From positions 209,422-273,421 of the forward strand of contig NZ_FZQR01000011.1 in NCBI RefSeq assembly GCF_900199455.1: a stretch of DNA of 64,000 bases. Direction: 5' to 3'. The notes beneath the pieces were generated by a model. That model made no database searches. It was not told the origin of the DNA and saw nothing but the letters and a program-made list of their open reading frames with translations. This DNA is from Mesorhizobium carmichaelinearum (lineage in GTDB: Bacteria > Pseudomonadota > Alphaproteobacteria > Rhizobiales > Rhizobiaceae). The position numbers and the translations under genes are program-made. Numbering within the stretch: position 1 is the stretch's first letter; each line of letters begins with the position of its first letter. Shown here piece after piece: positions 50,865 through 62,068 of the stretch.

Positions 50865-51449
50865 ATGGAAGTCATTCTTCTCGAACGCGTTTCCCGCCTC
50901 GGCCAGATGGGTGATACCGTCAAGGTCAAGGACGGCTTTGCCCGCAATTTCCTGCTGCCGCAGGGCAAGGCGCTGCGCGCCAACGAAGCCAACAAGAAGA
51001 AGTTCGAAGGCCAGCGCGCCCAGCTCGAGGCCCGCAATCTCGAGCGCAAGTCGGAAGCCAGCCAAATTGCCGAAAAGCTCGACGGCAAGAGCTTCATCGC
51101 GGTCCGTTCGGCCGGCGAAACCGGCCAGCTCTACGGTTCGGTGTCGACACGCGACATCGCCGATCTGGTGACGGCGGAAGGCTTTTCGGTCAACCGCAAC
51201 CAGATCCTGCTCAACCAGCCGATCAAGACCATCGGCCTGACCAATGTGGCGATCGCGCTGCATCCGGAAGTCGAAGTCACCATCACGCTCAACATCGCCC
51301 GCACGGCCGATGAAGCCGAGCGTCAGGCCAAGGGCGAGACACTGACCACCGCCGAAGCCATCTATGGCGACGACATCAACGACAATGCGCGGCCGGAAAA
51401 CTTCTTCGATCCGAACGCCGAGTTCGAAGGCGGCGAAGACAACGCCTGA
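50865..51449 (+). CDS. rplI: 50S ribosomal protein L9
   Basis: A 194-residue protein with the L9 start MEVILLERVSRLGQMGDTVKVKDGFARNFLLP, the long connecting helix (residues ~40-75) and a C-terminal RNA-binding domain. About 30 acidic residues at the tail are typical of rhizobial L9. ATG 50865 has AAGGAA upstream. In many rhizobia a small membrane-protein gene lies between rpsR and rplI; it is absent here, and the 216-base gap carries only a hairpin. Confidence 0.96.
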   Translation: MEVILLERVSRLGQMGDTVKVKDGFARNFLLPQGKALRANEANKKKFEGQRAQLEARNLERKSEASQIAEKLDGKSFIAVRSAGETGQLYGSVSTRDIADLVTAEGFSVNRNQILLNQPIKTIGLTNVAIALHPEVEVTITLNIARTADEAERQAKGETLTTAEAIYGDDINDNARPENFFDPNAEFEGGEDNA

Positions 51450-51513
51450 TCGCGTACGACAAGCGAGGGAGCAGCGCTCTTATCACTTTGTCGTCATCCA
51501 GCCTTTGTGGACC

Positions 51514-51543
51514 AATGCCCGGGCCTCTCGCCCGGGCATTTTT
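51514..51543 (+). terminator. Intrinsic terminator after rplI
   Basis: AATGCCCGGG (51514-51523), a 7-base loop, CCCGGGCATT (51531-51540), then TTTG. A strong stem with a T-run about 65 bases past the stop. Confidence 0.85.
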
Positions 51544-51624
51544 GTACCAAATGGAACTTTTCGAACCCCTATATATTGTTGCAGAATTAAGGCAGCCAGT
51601 CTGACCGTGAGGGGACATTTGGTT

Positions 51625-52917
51625 ATGAACATCCTGCTGAAGCGCGTTCTCGACCGCCTGGTGCGCACGGGCAATCTCAAGGTAACCGGGCCCAAAGGCT
51701 CGACAGTCATCTTCGGCGACGGCAGCGGCGAGCCGGTGCATATGCACATCAAGACCGCGCATGCCGAGCGCGCCATTACCTTCGATCCGATGCTGGCGGT
51801 GCCTGAAGCCTATATGGATGGCGAACTCGACATTCTCGAGGGCGGCGTGCTGGGTGTGATGCGCATAGCCTTCCAGAACATGGGCAGCGGCGGCATCGAC
51901 GCGACATGGTCGAAAGCCATCGAGGGCCTGCGCCACGCCTTCCGCCGCCTGCAGCAGATCAACACCGCCTCGCGTTCGCGCCGCAACGTGCAGCGCCACT
52001 ACGATCTGTCGGGCGATCTCTACCGGCTCTTCCTCGACGAGGACATGCAGTATTCCTGCGCCTATTTCGAGCAGCCGGACATGACGCTGGACGAGGCGCA
52101 GGCCGCCAAGAAGCGCCATATCGCCGCCAAGCTCAGGCTGAAGGCCGGCCAGACCGTGCTCGACATCGGCTCCGGCTGGGGCGGGCTTGGCCTCTATCTC
52201 GCCAAGGCGTTCGACGTCGACGTGCAGGGCGTGACGCTGTCGACCGAACAGCATGGCGTCGCCACCGACCGGGCGCATGCGCAAGGCCTGGAAAACCACG
52301 TTCATTTCGAGCTGAAGGATTACCGCGAACTCAACGAACGCTTCGACCGCATCGTTTCGGTCGGCATGTTCGAACATGTCGGGGTCAATCACTTCCGCAC
52401 CTTCTTCGACAAGGCGGCGACGTTGCTGAAGCCCGATGGCGTCATGCTCCTGCACACGATCGGCCGCTCCGGCGTGCCGTGGGCGACCAGCGCCTTCATC
52501 CGCAAGTATATATTCCCGGGCGGCTATATTCCGGCCATGTCGGAGGTGCTGCCGGCGATCGAGAAGTCCGGCCTCGTGGTCACCGACGTCGAGATCCTGC
52601 GGCTCCACTATGCCGACACGCTGAAGCACTGGGGCCAGCGCTTCGCCGCCAACCGCGACAAGGCCAAGGCCATCTACGACGAACGCTTCTGCCGCATGTG
52701 GGAATTCTATCTGGCCGCTTCGGAAGCCGCTTTCCGCTGGCAGGATCTGGTCATCTTCCAGTTCCAGATCGCCAAGAAGAACGAAACGCTGCCGATGACC
52801 CGCGACTATATGGCCAAATGCGAAAAGGCGCTGGAAATGCGCGACATGGGCCGCCGCGAAGCGGCTCCCGTCGAGAAGCCCGCCAAGCCAGCCCGCCGCC
52901 GCAAGGTGGCGGAATAG
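51625..52917 (+). CDS. Cyclopropane-fatty-acyl-phospholipid synthase-family methyltransferase
   Basis: A 430-residue protein of the Cfa/CMAS family. The N-terminal lipid-binding region is followed by the SAM-binding VLDIGSGWGGLGLYLAKAF (about 183-201), then VGMFEHVG (active-site Glu) and GVMLLHTIGRS. It methylenates double bonds in membrane lipids, in many bacteria during stationary phase or acid stress. The start is ATG 51625 with GAGGGG upstream; the longer frame includes the terminator region and is rejected. The symbol is withheld because rhizobia can carry more than one cfa gene. Confidence 0.92.
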   Translation: MNILLKRVLDRLVRTGNLKVTGPKGSTVIFGDGSGEPVHMHIKTAHAERAITFDPMLAVPEAYMDGELDILEGGVLGVMRIAFQNMGSGGIDATWSKAIEGLRHAFRRLQQINTASRSRRNVQRHYDLSGDLYRLFLDEDMQYSCAYFEQPDMTLDEAQAAKKRHIAAKLRLKAGQTVLDIGSGWGGLGLYLAKAFDVDVQGVTLSTEQHGVATDRAHAQGLENHVHFELKDYRELNERFDRIVSVGMFEHVGVNHFRTFFDKAATLLKPDGVMLLHTIGRSGVPWATSAFIRKYIFPGGYIPAMSEVLPAIEKSGLVVTDVEILRLHYADTLKHWGQRFAANRDKAKAIYDERFCRMWEFYLAASEAAFRWQDLVIFQFQIAKKNETLPMTRDYMAKCEKALEMRDMGRREAAPVEKPAKPARRRKVAE

Positions 52918-52974
52918 AGCCGAACGTTCGCAGGCTTTCGCCATTGGCGCTTGCCATTCCCGGCCCCTGCCCTG

Positions 52975-53007
52975 AAAAAGGCCTCGTGATCGTCGCGAGG
53001 CCTTTTT
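52975..53007 (+). terminator. Intrinsic terminator after the Cfa-type gene
   Basis: AAAAAGGCCTCG (52975-52986), a 9-base loop and CGAGGCCTTTTT (52996-53007), a perfect 12-bp stem ending in five T. It ends 1 base before the next start codon, which is unusual. Confidence 0.8.
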
Positions 53008-53008
53008 C

Positions 53009-53332
53009 ATGACCTATCTCCTCTATGCCGCCGCGGCACTGGCCGAGATCGCCGGCTGTTTTTCGGTATGGGCCTGGTGGCGGCTGGAAAGATCGCCCTT
53101 GTGGCTGGCGCCGGGCTTCGTCTCGCTGCTTGTCTTCGCCTGGCTTCTGGCGCTGGTCGACACCAATGCGGCTGGCCGTGCCTATGCCGCTTATGGCGGC
53201 ATCTACATCGTCGCCTCGCTCGGCTGGCTGTGGCTGGTGGAAGGCGTGCGGCCCGACCGCTGGGATCTTGGTGGTGCCGCGCTCTGCATAGCCGGCGCTT
53301 CGCTCATCCTGCTCGCACCGCGAGGAGCATAG
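53009..53332 (+). CDS. YnfA/UPF0060-family small membrane protein
   Basis: A 107-residue, four-helix membrane protein with the family's ALAEIAGCFSVWAWWRL and AYAAYGGIYIVASLGWLW motifs. Related to small multidrug-resistance-like exporters; function poorly known. ATG 53009 is the only position matching the family N-terminus. It lies immediately after the terminator hairpin and has no Shine-Dalgarno site, so it may be translated from a leaderless or processed transcript. It ends one base before the Rsm22 gene. Confidence 0.85.
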   Translation: MTYLLYAAAALAEIAGCFSVWAWWRLERSPLWLAPGFVSLLVFAWLLALVDTNAAGRAYAAYGGIYIVASLGWLWLVEGVRPDRWDLGGAALCIAGASLILLAPRGA

Positions 53333-53333
53333 C

Positions 53334-54311
53334 GTGGAGCTGCCAGCCCCTCTTCGACAAGCTGTCGATCGCATCCTGGAAAAAGTCCCGCTGCTCGAGC
53401 TGAAGCAGGCAGCAAAAACCTTGTCGGACCGCTACCGCGCCGAACTGCGCGACGGCCGTCTGCACATGGCGCAGGACATGGCGGTCAAGGCCTATCTGGC
53501 GACGCGGCTGCCGGCGACCTATGCCGCGGTCCGCGCCAGCCTCGATGCGCTCAACGAAGCGCGGCCGGACTTCACGCCGAAAATCCTGCTCGATGTCGGC
53601 GCCGGTCCTGGTACGGTGCTTTGGGCCACCAGCGCGCTCTGGCCCGATCTCGAACAGGCCATCTTGCTGGAAGCAAGTGCCGCGGTGCGCAAGGTCGGCG
53701 AGACGCTTGCCGCCGATGCCATCACGGCCCGCACCGTCTGGCAGGCCGGCGACGTCACTATCGATCTTGCCGACGTTCAGCCGGCGGACCTCGTCACTTG
53801 CGCCTATGTGCTGGACGAGATCGTGCCGGCGTCGCTGCCCAAAATGGTCGACCGCCTATGGCAGCTGACGACAGACACGTTGCTGATCATCGAGCCGGGC
53901 ACGCCGGCGGGCTGGCAGCGCATTCTGGCGGTTCGCGCGCAGCTGATCGCGGCCGGCGCGCATCTGCTGGCGCCTTGTCCGCACGAGGCGCCCTGCCCGC
54001 TCAGCCCACCTGACTGGTGCCACTTTTCCCGCCGCGTCGCCCGCTCGCGCCTGCACCGGCTGGCCAAGGACGCGGAAGTGCCTTGGGAAGACGAGAAATT
54101 CATCTATGTCGCCGCGTCGCGCCAGCCGGCCGCCTCCCACGCCGCTCGAGTCATCGCACCGCCGAAATCCGGTTCCGGCAAGGTTCTGCTCAAGCTTTGC
54201 CAGGAGGACGGCACGGCCACGGAGCAACTGTTCACCAAGCGTGACGGCGCGGACTTCAAGCTGGCCCGGCGGCTGGACTGGGGCGACCGGCTGGACCCAG
54301 GCAGCACGTGA
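53334..54311 (+). CDS. Rsm22-family small-ribosomal-subunit methyltransferase-like protein
   Basis: A 325-residue protein with an Rsm22-like layout: the N-terminal helices, SAM-like loop ILLDVGAGPGTVLWAT (about 83-98), then a cysteine-rich motif CPHEAPCPL...WCHFS (about 222-240), which in the family binds a metal or Fe-S cluster. Mitochondrial Rsm22 acts in small-subunit assembly. GTG 53334 has GAGGAG about 6 bases upstream. It follows ynfA by one base and probably forms one transcript with it. Substrate unproven. Confidence 0.83.
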   Translation: MELPAPLRQAVDRILEKVPLLELKQAAKTLSDRYRAELRDGRLHMAQDMAVKAYLATRLPATYAAVRASLDALNEARPDFTPKILLDVGAGPGTVLWATSALWPDLEQAILLEASAAVRKVGETLAADAITARTVWQAGDVTIDLADVQPADLVTCAYVLDEIVPASLPKMVDRLWQLTTDTLLIIEPGTPAGWQRILAVRAQLIAAGAHLLAPCPHEAPCPLSPPDWCHFSRRVARSRLHRLAKDAEVPWEDEKFIYVAASRQPAASHAARVIAPPKSGSGKVLLKLCQEDGTATEQLFTKRDGADFKLARRLDWGDRLDPGST

Positions 54312-54385
54312 ACGACCGATTGTTCTTGCTTCGTTCCAGGGCTTCGCATAAGAATCGCCGCTTGCCGAGTCAACCGGAATCGGGA

Positions 54386-54405
54386 CACAGGAACACTGTC
54401 CTGTG
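54386..54405. promoter_or_regulatory. Inverted repeat upstream of dnaB
   Basis: CACAGGA (54386-54392), a 6-base spacer and TCCTGTG (54399-54405). A third half-site, CCTGTGAAC, occurs about 15 bases on. The binding protein is unknown. Confidence 0.3.
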
Positions 54406-54529
54406 GACGGTTTGTCGTTCCTGTGAACAACGGGCATCAAGGCTGTTTGGTCGAGCGGTGATGCAGAAAGGTCAGCACGGTTTCGTCTCGTTCTGATATC
54501 GAAAGGCCGGGATCTAGATCGGGGACATC

Positions 54530-56020
<1,491 letters not shown>

Positions 56021-56068
56021 CCTCTTGCCAGCTGTCGCAACAGAAAAACGGGACCAAGGCGCTCTACG

Positions 56069-56230
56069 GCGCCCCCCTCTGTCCTGCCGGACATCTCCCC
56101 CACAAGGGGGGAGATTGGCTGTCGGCGACGCCGGCGCTCATTTCTGCAGCGCTGAAAATTGGCGAAACCCCACGCGCAATTCGATCTCCCCCCTCGTGGG
56201 GGAGATGTCCGGCAGGACAGAGGGGGGCGC
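56069..56230. repeat. Large inverted repeat between dnaB and radA
   Basis: Two 38-base arms (56069-56106 and 56193-56230) match in reverse complement at all but one position, starting GCGCCCCCCTCTGTCCTGCC. Each arm also forms its own small hairpin (ATCTCCCCC...GGGGGAGAT). About 85 bases lie between the arms. This resembles the palindromic intergenic repeats common in Mesorhizobium. Confidence 0.7.
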
Positions 56231-56272
56231 TGTCCCGCCGACCTGTCTTTCATTTGTGGCAGGCCAAGCCTG

Positions 56273-57676
<1,404 letters not shown>

Positions 57677-57723
57677 CGCGGCTCGCCGAGCCGTGAACAA
57701 GAGATCGGAGTGGGGCGAAAGAC

Positions 57724-58383
57724 ATGCCGATTACGCTGCTTGACGGAATCCTGGTCGGCTTCACCCTGGTCTCGGCGATGCTCGCCATGGTTCGCGGCTT
57801 CTCGCGCGAGGTCCTGTCGGTCGTCTCGTGGGCGGCGGCAGCGGCAGCGGCATTCTTCTTCTACAAGCCGGTCCTGCCCTACCTGAAGCCCTACATCGAG
57901 AATGAGAAGATCGCCATGGCGGCCTCCGCCGGCGTCGTCTTCATCATCGCGCTGATCGTCGTCTCGGTGATCACCATGAAGCTCGCCGACTGGATCATCG
58001 ATTCGCGTATCGGCGCGCTCGACCGCACGCTCGGTTTCCTCTACGGCGCCGCGCGCGGCATCCTGGTCGTCGCGGTGGCGCTTTTGTTCTTCAACTGGCT
58101 TGCCGGCGCCAAGGCACCCGCCTGGGTCACGGATGCCAAGTCGCGGCCGCTGCTGGAACAGATCGGCGCCAAGCTCGAAAACCTGCTGCCGGCCGACACC
58201 GAAAACGCAATCCTCAAGAAGCTCAGCCCGAAAGCGGGCGCCGAGACTCCGGCTACCCCGGATGCACCAGCGGCGGATGCCCCTGCCGGCGGCGATGACG
58301 CCAACGCACCAGCGCCCGACGACAACGACGCCGCCCCTGCCGACAACACGGCCAAGCCGGCGTCGGCAGCACCGGCAAACTGA
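57724..58383 (+). CDS. cvpA: CvpA-family membrane protein
   Basis: A 219-residue protein with four predicted helices in the first 130 residues (LDGILVGFTLVSAMLAMVRG, SVVSWAAAAAAAFFFY, MAASAGVVFIIALIVVSVIT, GILVVAVALLFFNWL) and a long Ala/Pro/Asp-rich tail. CvpA proteins sit before purF in many Proteobacteria; their function is not settled. The start at 57724 has GGGGC upstream. Note the family name comes from colicin V production in E. coli. Confidence 0.9.
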   Translation: MPITLLDGILVGFTLVSAMLAMVRGFSREVLSVVSWAAAAAAAFFFYKPVLPYLKPYIENEKIAMAASAGVVFIIALIVVSVITMKLADWIIDSRIGALDRTLGFLYGAARGILVVAVALLFFNWLAGAKAPAWVTDAKSRPLLEQIGAKLENLLPADTENAILKKLSPKAGAETPATPDAPAADAPAGGDDANAPAPDDNDAAPADNTAKPASAAPAN

Positions 58384-58487
58384 CGCCCGAAACAGGCGTC
58401 GGAGCAGACGATGGTGTGAACGACTGCACGGCGCGCGTTGCTTTCGACGCGAACCCGCACTATATGGCGATTTTAGCGGAGCTTAAG

Positions 58488-59957
58488 ATGGCAGACGCAG
58501 ACGACGTGCTTTCCGCCGAGGCCGACGACCATTTCCACGACGAATGCGGCGTGTTCGGCATTTTCGGCCGACAGGACGCAGCGGCAATTGTCACACTTGG
58601 CCTGCACGCGCTGCAGCATCGCGGCCAGGAAGCGGCCGGTATCGTTTCCTACGACGGCAGCCAGTTCCATGTCGAACGCCATGTCGGCCTGATCGGCGAC
58701 ACCTTCACCAAGCAGCGCGTCATAGACAGCCTGCAAGGCAACCGCGCCATCGGCCATACGCGCTACGCCACGACCGGCGGCGCCGGCATGCGCAACATCC
58801 AGCCCTTCTTCGCCGAACTCGCCGATGGCGGTTTTGCCGTCGCCCACAACGGCAATTTGACCAACGCCATGACGGTGCAGCGCGCGCTGCAGAAACAGGG
58901 CGCGATCTTCTCCTCCACCTCCGACACCGAGACGCTCCTGCACCTGGTTGCGACCAGCAAGGAGCGCGACCTCAACTCGCGCTTCATCGACGCCGTGCGG
59001 CAGGTCGAGGGCGCCTTCTCGCTGGTGGCGATGACCGCCAAGAAGATGATCGGCTGCCGCGACCCGCTCGGCATCCGGCCGCTGGTGCTCGGCGATCTCG
59101 ACGGCGCCTGGATCCTCGCCTCCGAGACCTGCGCTCTCGACATTATCGGCGCGCGTTTCGTGCGCGACCTGAAACCCGGCGAGATGGTCGTCGTCACCTC
59201 CAAGGGCATTGAAAGCCTGTTCCCGTTTGAGCCGCAGAAGACCCGCTTCTGCATCTTCGAATATGTCTATTTCGCCCGGCCGGATTCCTCGGTCGAAGGC
59301 CGCAACGTCTACGAAGTGCGCAAGCGCATCGGTGCCGAACTGGCGCAGGAAAACCCGGTCGAGGCCGACATCGTCGTGCCGGTGCCGGATTCGGGCACGC
59401 CGGCGGCGATCGGTTTTTCGCAAGCCGCAGGCATTCCCTTCGAACTCGGCATCATTCGCAACCACTATGTCGGCCGCACCTTCATTCAGCCCGGCGATTC
59501 GATCCGCCACATGGGCGTCAAGCTGAAGCACAACGCCAACCGCCGCATGATCGAGGGCAAGCGCGTGGTGCTCGTCGACGATTCGATCGTGCGCGGCACC
59601 ACCAGCCAGAAGATCGTGCAGATGGTGCGCGACGCCGGCGCCAAGGAAGTGCACATGCGCATCGCCTCGCCGCCGACCAGCGCCTCCTGCTTCTATGGCG
59701 TCGACACGCCGGAGAAGTCGAAGCTTCTGGCTTCGCGCATGTCGGTGGAAGAGATGGCCGAGTTCATCCGAGTCGACTCGCTCGGCTTCCTGTCTATCGA
59801 TGGGCTCTACCGTGCCGTCGGCGAGGTCGGCCGCGACAACGACCAGCCGCAATTCTGCGACGCCTGCTTCACCGGCCAGTACCCGACCCGCCTGCTCGAC
59901 TTCGAAGGCCACGACAATGTGCGCACGCTGTCGCTGCTGGCGAACAACGGGGCGTAG
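58488..59957 (+). CDS. purF: Amidophosphoribosyltransferase
   Basis: A 489-residue protein from ATG 58488, with GGAG 7 bases upstream. The catalytic cysteine lies at position 20 (HDECGVFGIFG), so a short propeptide must be removed. The PRPP-binding motif is VVLVDDSIVRGTTSQ. It carries out the first committed step of purine synthesis. An earlier GTG at 58416 would add 24 residues unlike the family. The repeat at 59961-60063 follows 3 bases after the stop. Confidence 0.95.
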   Translation: MADADDVLSAEADDHFHDECGVFGIFGRQDAAAIVTLGLHALQHRGQEAAGIVSYDGSQFHVERHVGLIGDTFTKQRVIDSLQGNRAIGHTRYATTGGAGMRNIQPFFAELADGGFAVAHNGNLTNAMTVQRALQKQGAIFSSTSDTETLLHLVATSKERDLNSRFIDAVRQVEGAFSLVAMTAKKMIGCRDPLGIRPLVLGDLDGAWILASETCALDIIGARFVRDLKPGEMVVVTSKGIESLFPFEPQKTRFCIFEYVYFARPDSSVEGRNVYEVRKRIGAELAQENPVEADIVVPVPDSGTPAAIGFSQAAGIPFELGIIRNHYVGRTFIQPGDSIRHMGVKLKHNANRRMIEGKRVVLVDDSIVRGTTSQKIVQMVRDAGAKEVHMRIASPPTSASCFYGVDTPEKSKLLASRMSVEEMAEFIRVDSLGFLSIDGLYRAVGEVGRDNDQPQFCDACFTGQYPTRLLDFEGHDNVRTLSLLANNGA

Positions 59958-59960
59958 GCT

Positions 59961-60063
59961 AGAGCAGTTCACCGTTTCACGGAAAACGGCGAACCGCTCC
60001 AACTCTTTGTTTTGACACAATTCCGGACGGAAAACCGCTTCACACTTTTCCTGGAATTGCTCT
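59961..60063. repeat. Intergenic palindromic repeat element, copy 2
   Basis: Matches copy 1 at 28754-28854 across its length: AGAGCAGTTCACCGTTTC, GGAAAACGGCGAAC, TTTGTTTTGAC, CAATTCC, GGAAAACCGCT and CACACTTTTCCTGGAATTG followed by CTCT. The first hairpin is less perfect than in copy 1. It lies between purF and an SDR gene. Confidence 0.7.
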
Positions 60064-60084
60064 GGACCTTACGGAAATTCTCGC

Positions 60085-60825
60085 ATGACCCTCGACCTTA
60101 CCGGCCGCGTTGCGGTCGTCACCGGCGCCTCGCGCGGCATCGGCTATTTCATCGCCAGGGAATTGGCCGCAGCCGGCGCGCATGTCATCGCGGTTGCGCG
60201 CACGGTCGGTGGGCTGGAAGAACTCGACGACCAGATCAAGGCAGCCGGTGGCCAGGCGACCCTGGTGCCGCTCGATCTCGCCGACATGGCCGGCATCGAC
60301 CGGCTGGGCGGCGCCATCCATGAGCGCTGGGGCAAGCTCGACATTCTCGTCGCCAATGCCGGCGTGCTCGGCGTCATCTCGCCGATCGGCCATGTCGAGG
60401 CCAAGACCTTCGAGAAGGTGATGACCATCAACGTCACCTCGACCTGGCGGCTGATCCGCTCGGTCGACCCGCTGCTCAGGCTTTCGGATGCCGGCCGCGC
60501 CATCATCCTGTCGTCCAATGCAGCGCATTCGGCGCGCGCCTTCTGGGCGCCCTATGCGGCATCGAAGGCGGCGGTCGAAACCATGATGCGCTCGTGGGCG
60601 CATGAGACGCAAAGCCTGCCGCTGCGCATCAATGCCGCCGACCCGGGCGCCACCCGCACCGCCATGCGAGCCCAGGCCGTGCCCGGCGAGGATCCGGAGA
60701 CGCTGCCGCACCCCTCGGAGATCGCCAAACGCATCGTGCCGCTCGCGAGCCCGGAGCTGAAAGAGACTGGACTGATCTTCCAGGCCAAGCACAATCGTTT
60801 TGTTGCCTACCGCCAACCGGAGTAG
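60085..60825 (+). CDS. Short-chain dehydrogenase/reductase
   Basis: A 246-residue SDR with TGASRGIG (14-21), LVANAGVLG (NNAG variant) and the catalytic pair YAASKAA, with Ser in ILSSNAAHSA. It is a NAD(P)-dependent oxidoreductase of unknown substrate. The start at 60085 lies about 20 bases after the repeat element; CGGAAA serves as a weak ribosome site. In rhizobia an SDR commonly follows purF, so the pairing is not specific evidence of a shared pathway. Confidence 0.85.
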   Translation: MTLDLTGRVAVVTGASRGIGYFIARELAAAGAHVIAVARTVGGLEELDDQIKAAGGQATLVPLDLADMAGIDRLGGAIHERWGKLDILVANAGVLGVISPIGHVEAKTFEKVMTINVTSTWRLIRSVDPLLRLSDAGRAIILSSNAAHSARAFWAPYAASKAAVETMMRSWAHETQSLPLRINAADPGATRTAMRAQAVPGEDPETLPHPSEIAKRIVPLASPELKETGLIFQAKHNRFVAYRQPE

Positions 60826-61062
60826 CTGCATCCTTTTGCCGGAAGAATTCGGGCACTCCCGACGTTCTTCGAATGTTTTGCGACGGACCGAGCCGACAGG
60901 GCCTCAAAATCTGGATGCAAAATCCGCCGGATCATCACGCGGCTGTGATCTGAGGGGAAAGGCCGGGTCGCGGTCATGCTTTCGTCATTTCCAAGGAGTT
61001 GTTAGGATCGAAACGACTCCCACAACAACGAGCGCCCTGCTGGGCAGAACAAGGACATCCCC

Positions 61063-61281
61063 ATGGCTACGACCGCAGCATTGGTCTGGTATCTGGTAAT
61101 CGCCGGCCCGCAGGGCGGCATGGTCGTGCTGCCCAGCACCTTCGACAAGCGCGAGCAGTGCACCGCCGCCATCACCGAATATCAGAAGCAGCCGACACCC
61201 ACCGGCTGGTCCATACAGTGCGTACCGAGCGCCTCGCCCTTCACCGACGAAGGCGATGCCGAGACGCCGTCGGCACAGTAA
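61063..61281 (+). CDS. Small conserved hypothetical protein
   Basis: A 72-residue protein, MATTAALVWYLVIAGPQGG at its start, with a short hydrophobic segment, two cysteines (EQCTAAI and SIQCVPS) and an acidic tail. No known domain is recognised; the layout suggests a small exported or membrane-linked protein with one disulfide. ATG 61063 has AAGGACA about 8 bases upstream and a good terminator follows, which supports a real gene. Confidence 0.6.
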   Translation: MATTAALVWYLVIAGPQGGMVVLPSTFDKREQCTAAITEYQKQPTPTGWSIQCVPSASPFTDEGDAETPSAQ

Positions 61282-61293
61282 GCATCCTTTACA

Positions 61294-61326
61294 ACAAGGC
61301 CCGCAGCTGCCGGCTGCGGGCCTTGT
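61294..61326. terminator. Bidirectional terminator hairpin
   Basis: ACAAGGCCCGCAGC (61294-61307), a 5-base loop and GCTGCGGGCCTTGT (61313-61326). A perfect 14-bp stem between two convergent genes, likely serving both. Confidence 0.75.
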
Positions 61327-61330
61327 CATT

Positions 61331-61837
61331 TCAACGCCGGGCGCTCACCGTCAGCTCCGGCTTCTGGTTGATGGTCTGGAACACCACGCAATAGCGCTCG
61401 GTCAGCTTCAGCAGCGAATCGACGCGCTCCTGTGGTTCATCCGTGTCGAGGCTGAAATTGAGCCGGATAGCGCGAAAACCGACCGGCGCATCCCTGGCGA
61501 CACCGAGCGTGCCGCGAAAATCGAGATCGCCTTCGGCCTCCACCGTGGCAGCGCCGAGCTTGAACTCGAGCGCCGTCGCCACTGCTTTCAGCGTCACGCC
61601 GGCACAGGCGACCAGGGCTTCCAGCAGCATATCGCCGGAGCAGAGCTCGAGCCCAGAGCCGCCGGTTGCCGGATGCAGACCGGCGATGGCCAACGCCCTG
61701 CCCGTCTCCACCTTACAGGCCACCGACTGGTCGTCGATCGAGCCTTTGGCGCGCAGCGTGATCAGCGCCTGCGAGGCATCGTCGCGGTAAGCCTGCTTCA
61801 GCGGCGCCTGCATGGCCTTCAGTTCGGTTGCATCCAT
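61331..61837 (-). CDS. OsmC-family peroxidase-like protein
   Basis: A 168-residue protein with the two conserved OsmC cysteines: one in SGDMLLEALVACAGVTL and the second in ERYCVVFQTI. These form the peroxidase centre that reduces organic hydroperoxides. Convergent with the small hypothetical gene across a shared terminator. The start at 61837 lacks a strong ribosome site. The closest subgroup (OsmC or YhfA-like) cannot be decided by eye. Confidence 0.85.
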   Translation of the reverse strand: MDATELKAMQAPLKQAYRDDASQALITLRAKGSIDDQSVACKVETGRALAIAGLHPATGGSGLELCSGDMLLEALVACAGVTLKAVATALEFKLGAATVEAEGDLDFRGTLGVARDAPVGFRAIRLNFSLDTDEPQERVDSLLKLTERYCVVFQTINQKPELTVSARR

Positions 61838-62068
61838 TTCCGTTGTCTCTTTCGCTTTTTGCGGCCAGCGAGCAGCGTGGCTTTGTCAGATATAAGTGCC
61901 GATCGCCTCGCCGAAGCAAGACCGCCAGTTCCTGCCCCAACGCAAGCCCAGGGCTGGCGTAGCGCTGTGCCAACTTTCGGCCGTATAGCTTGGCAAGACG
62001 GCTATTTCCCGGCCATTGCGTTGATCCACGGCATTTCTGCCGCTTCCCGTAACACTGGTCCCACGCCT

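Noticed and set aside
51376..53010. 544-codon minus-strand frame opposite the Cfa-type gene
   Set aside because: Antisense shadow; no ribosome site.
58473..60020. 515-codon minus-strand frame opposite purF
   Set aside because: Antisense shadow of purF; runs into the repeat element.
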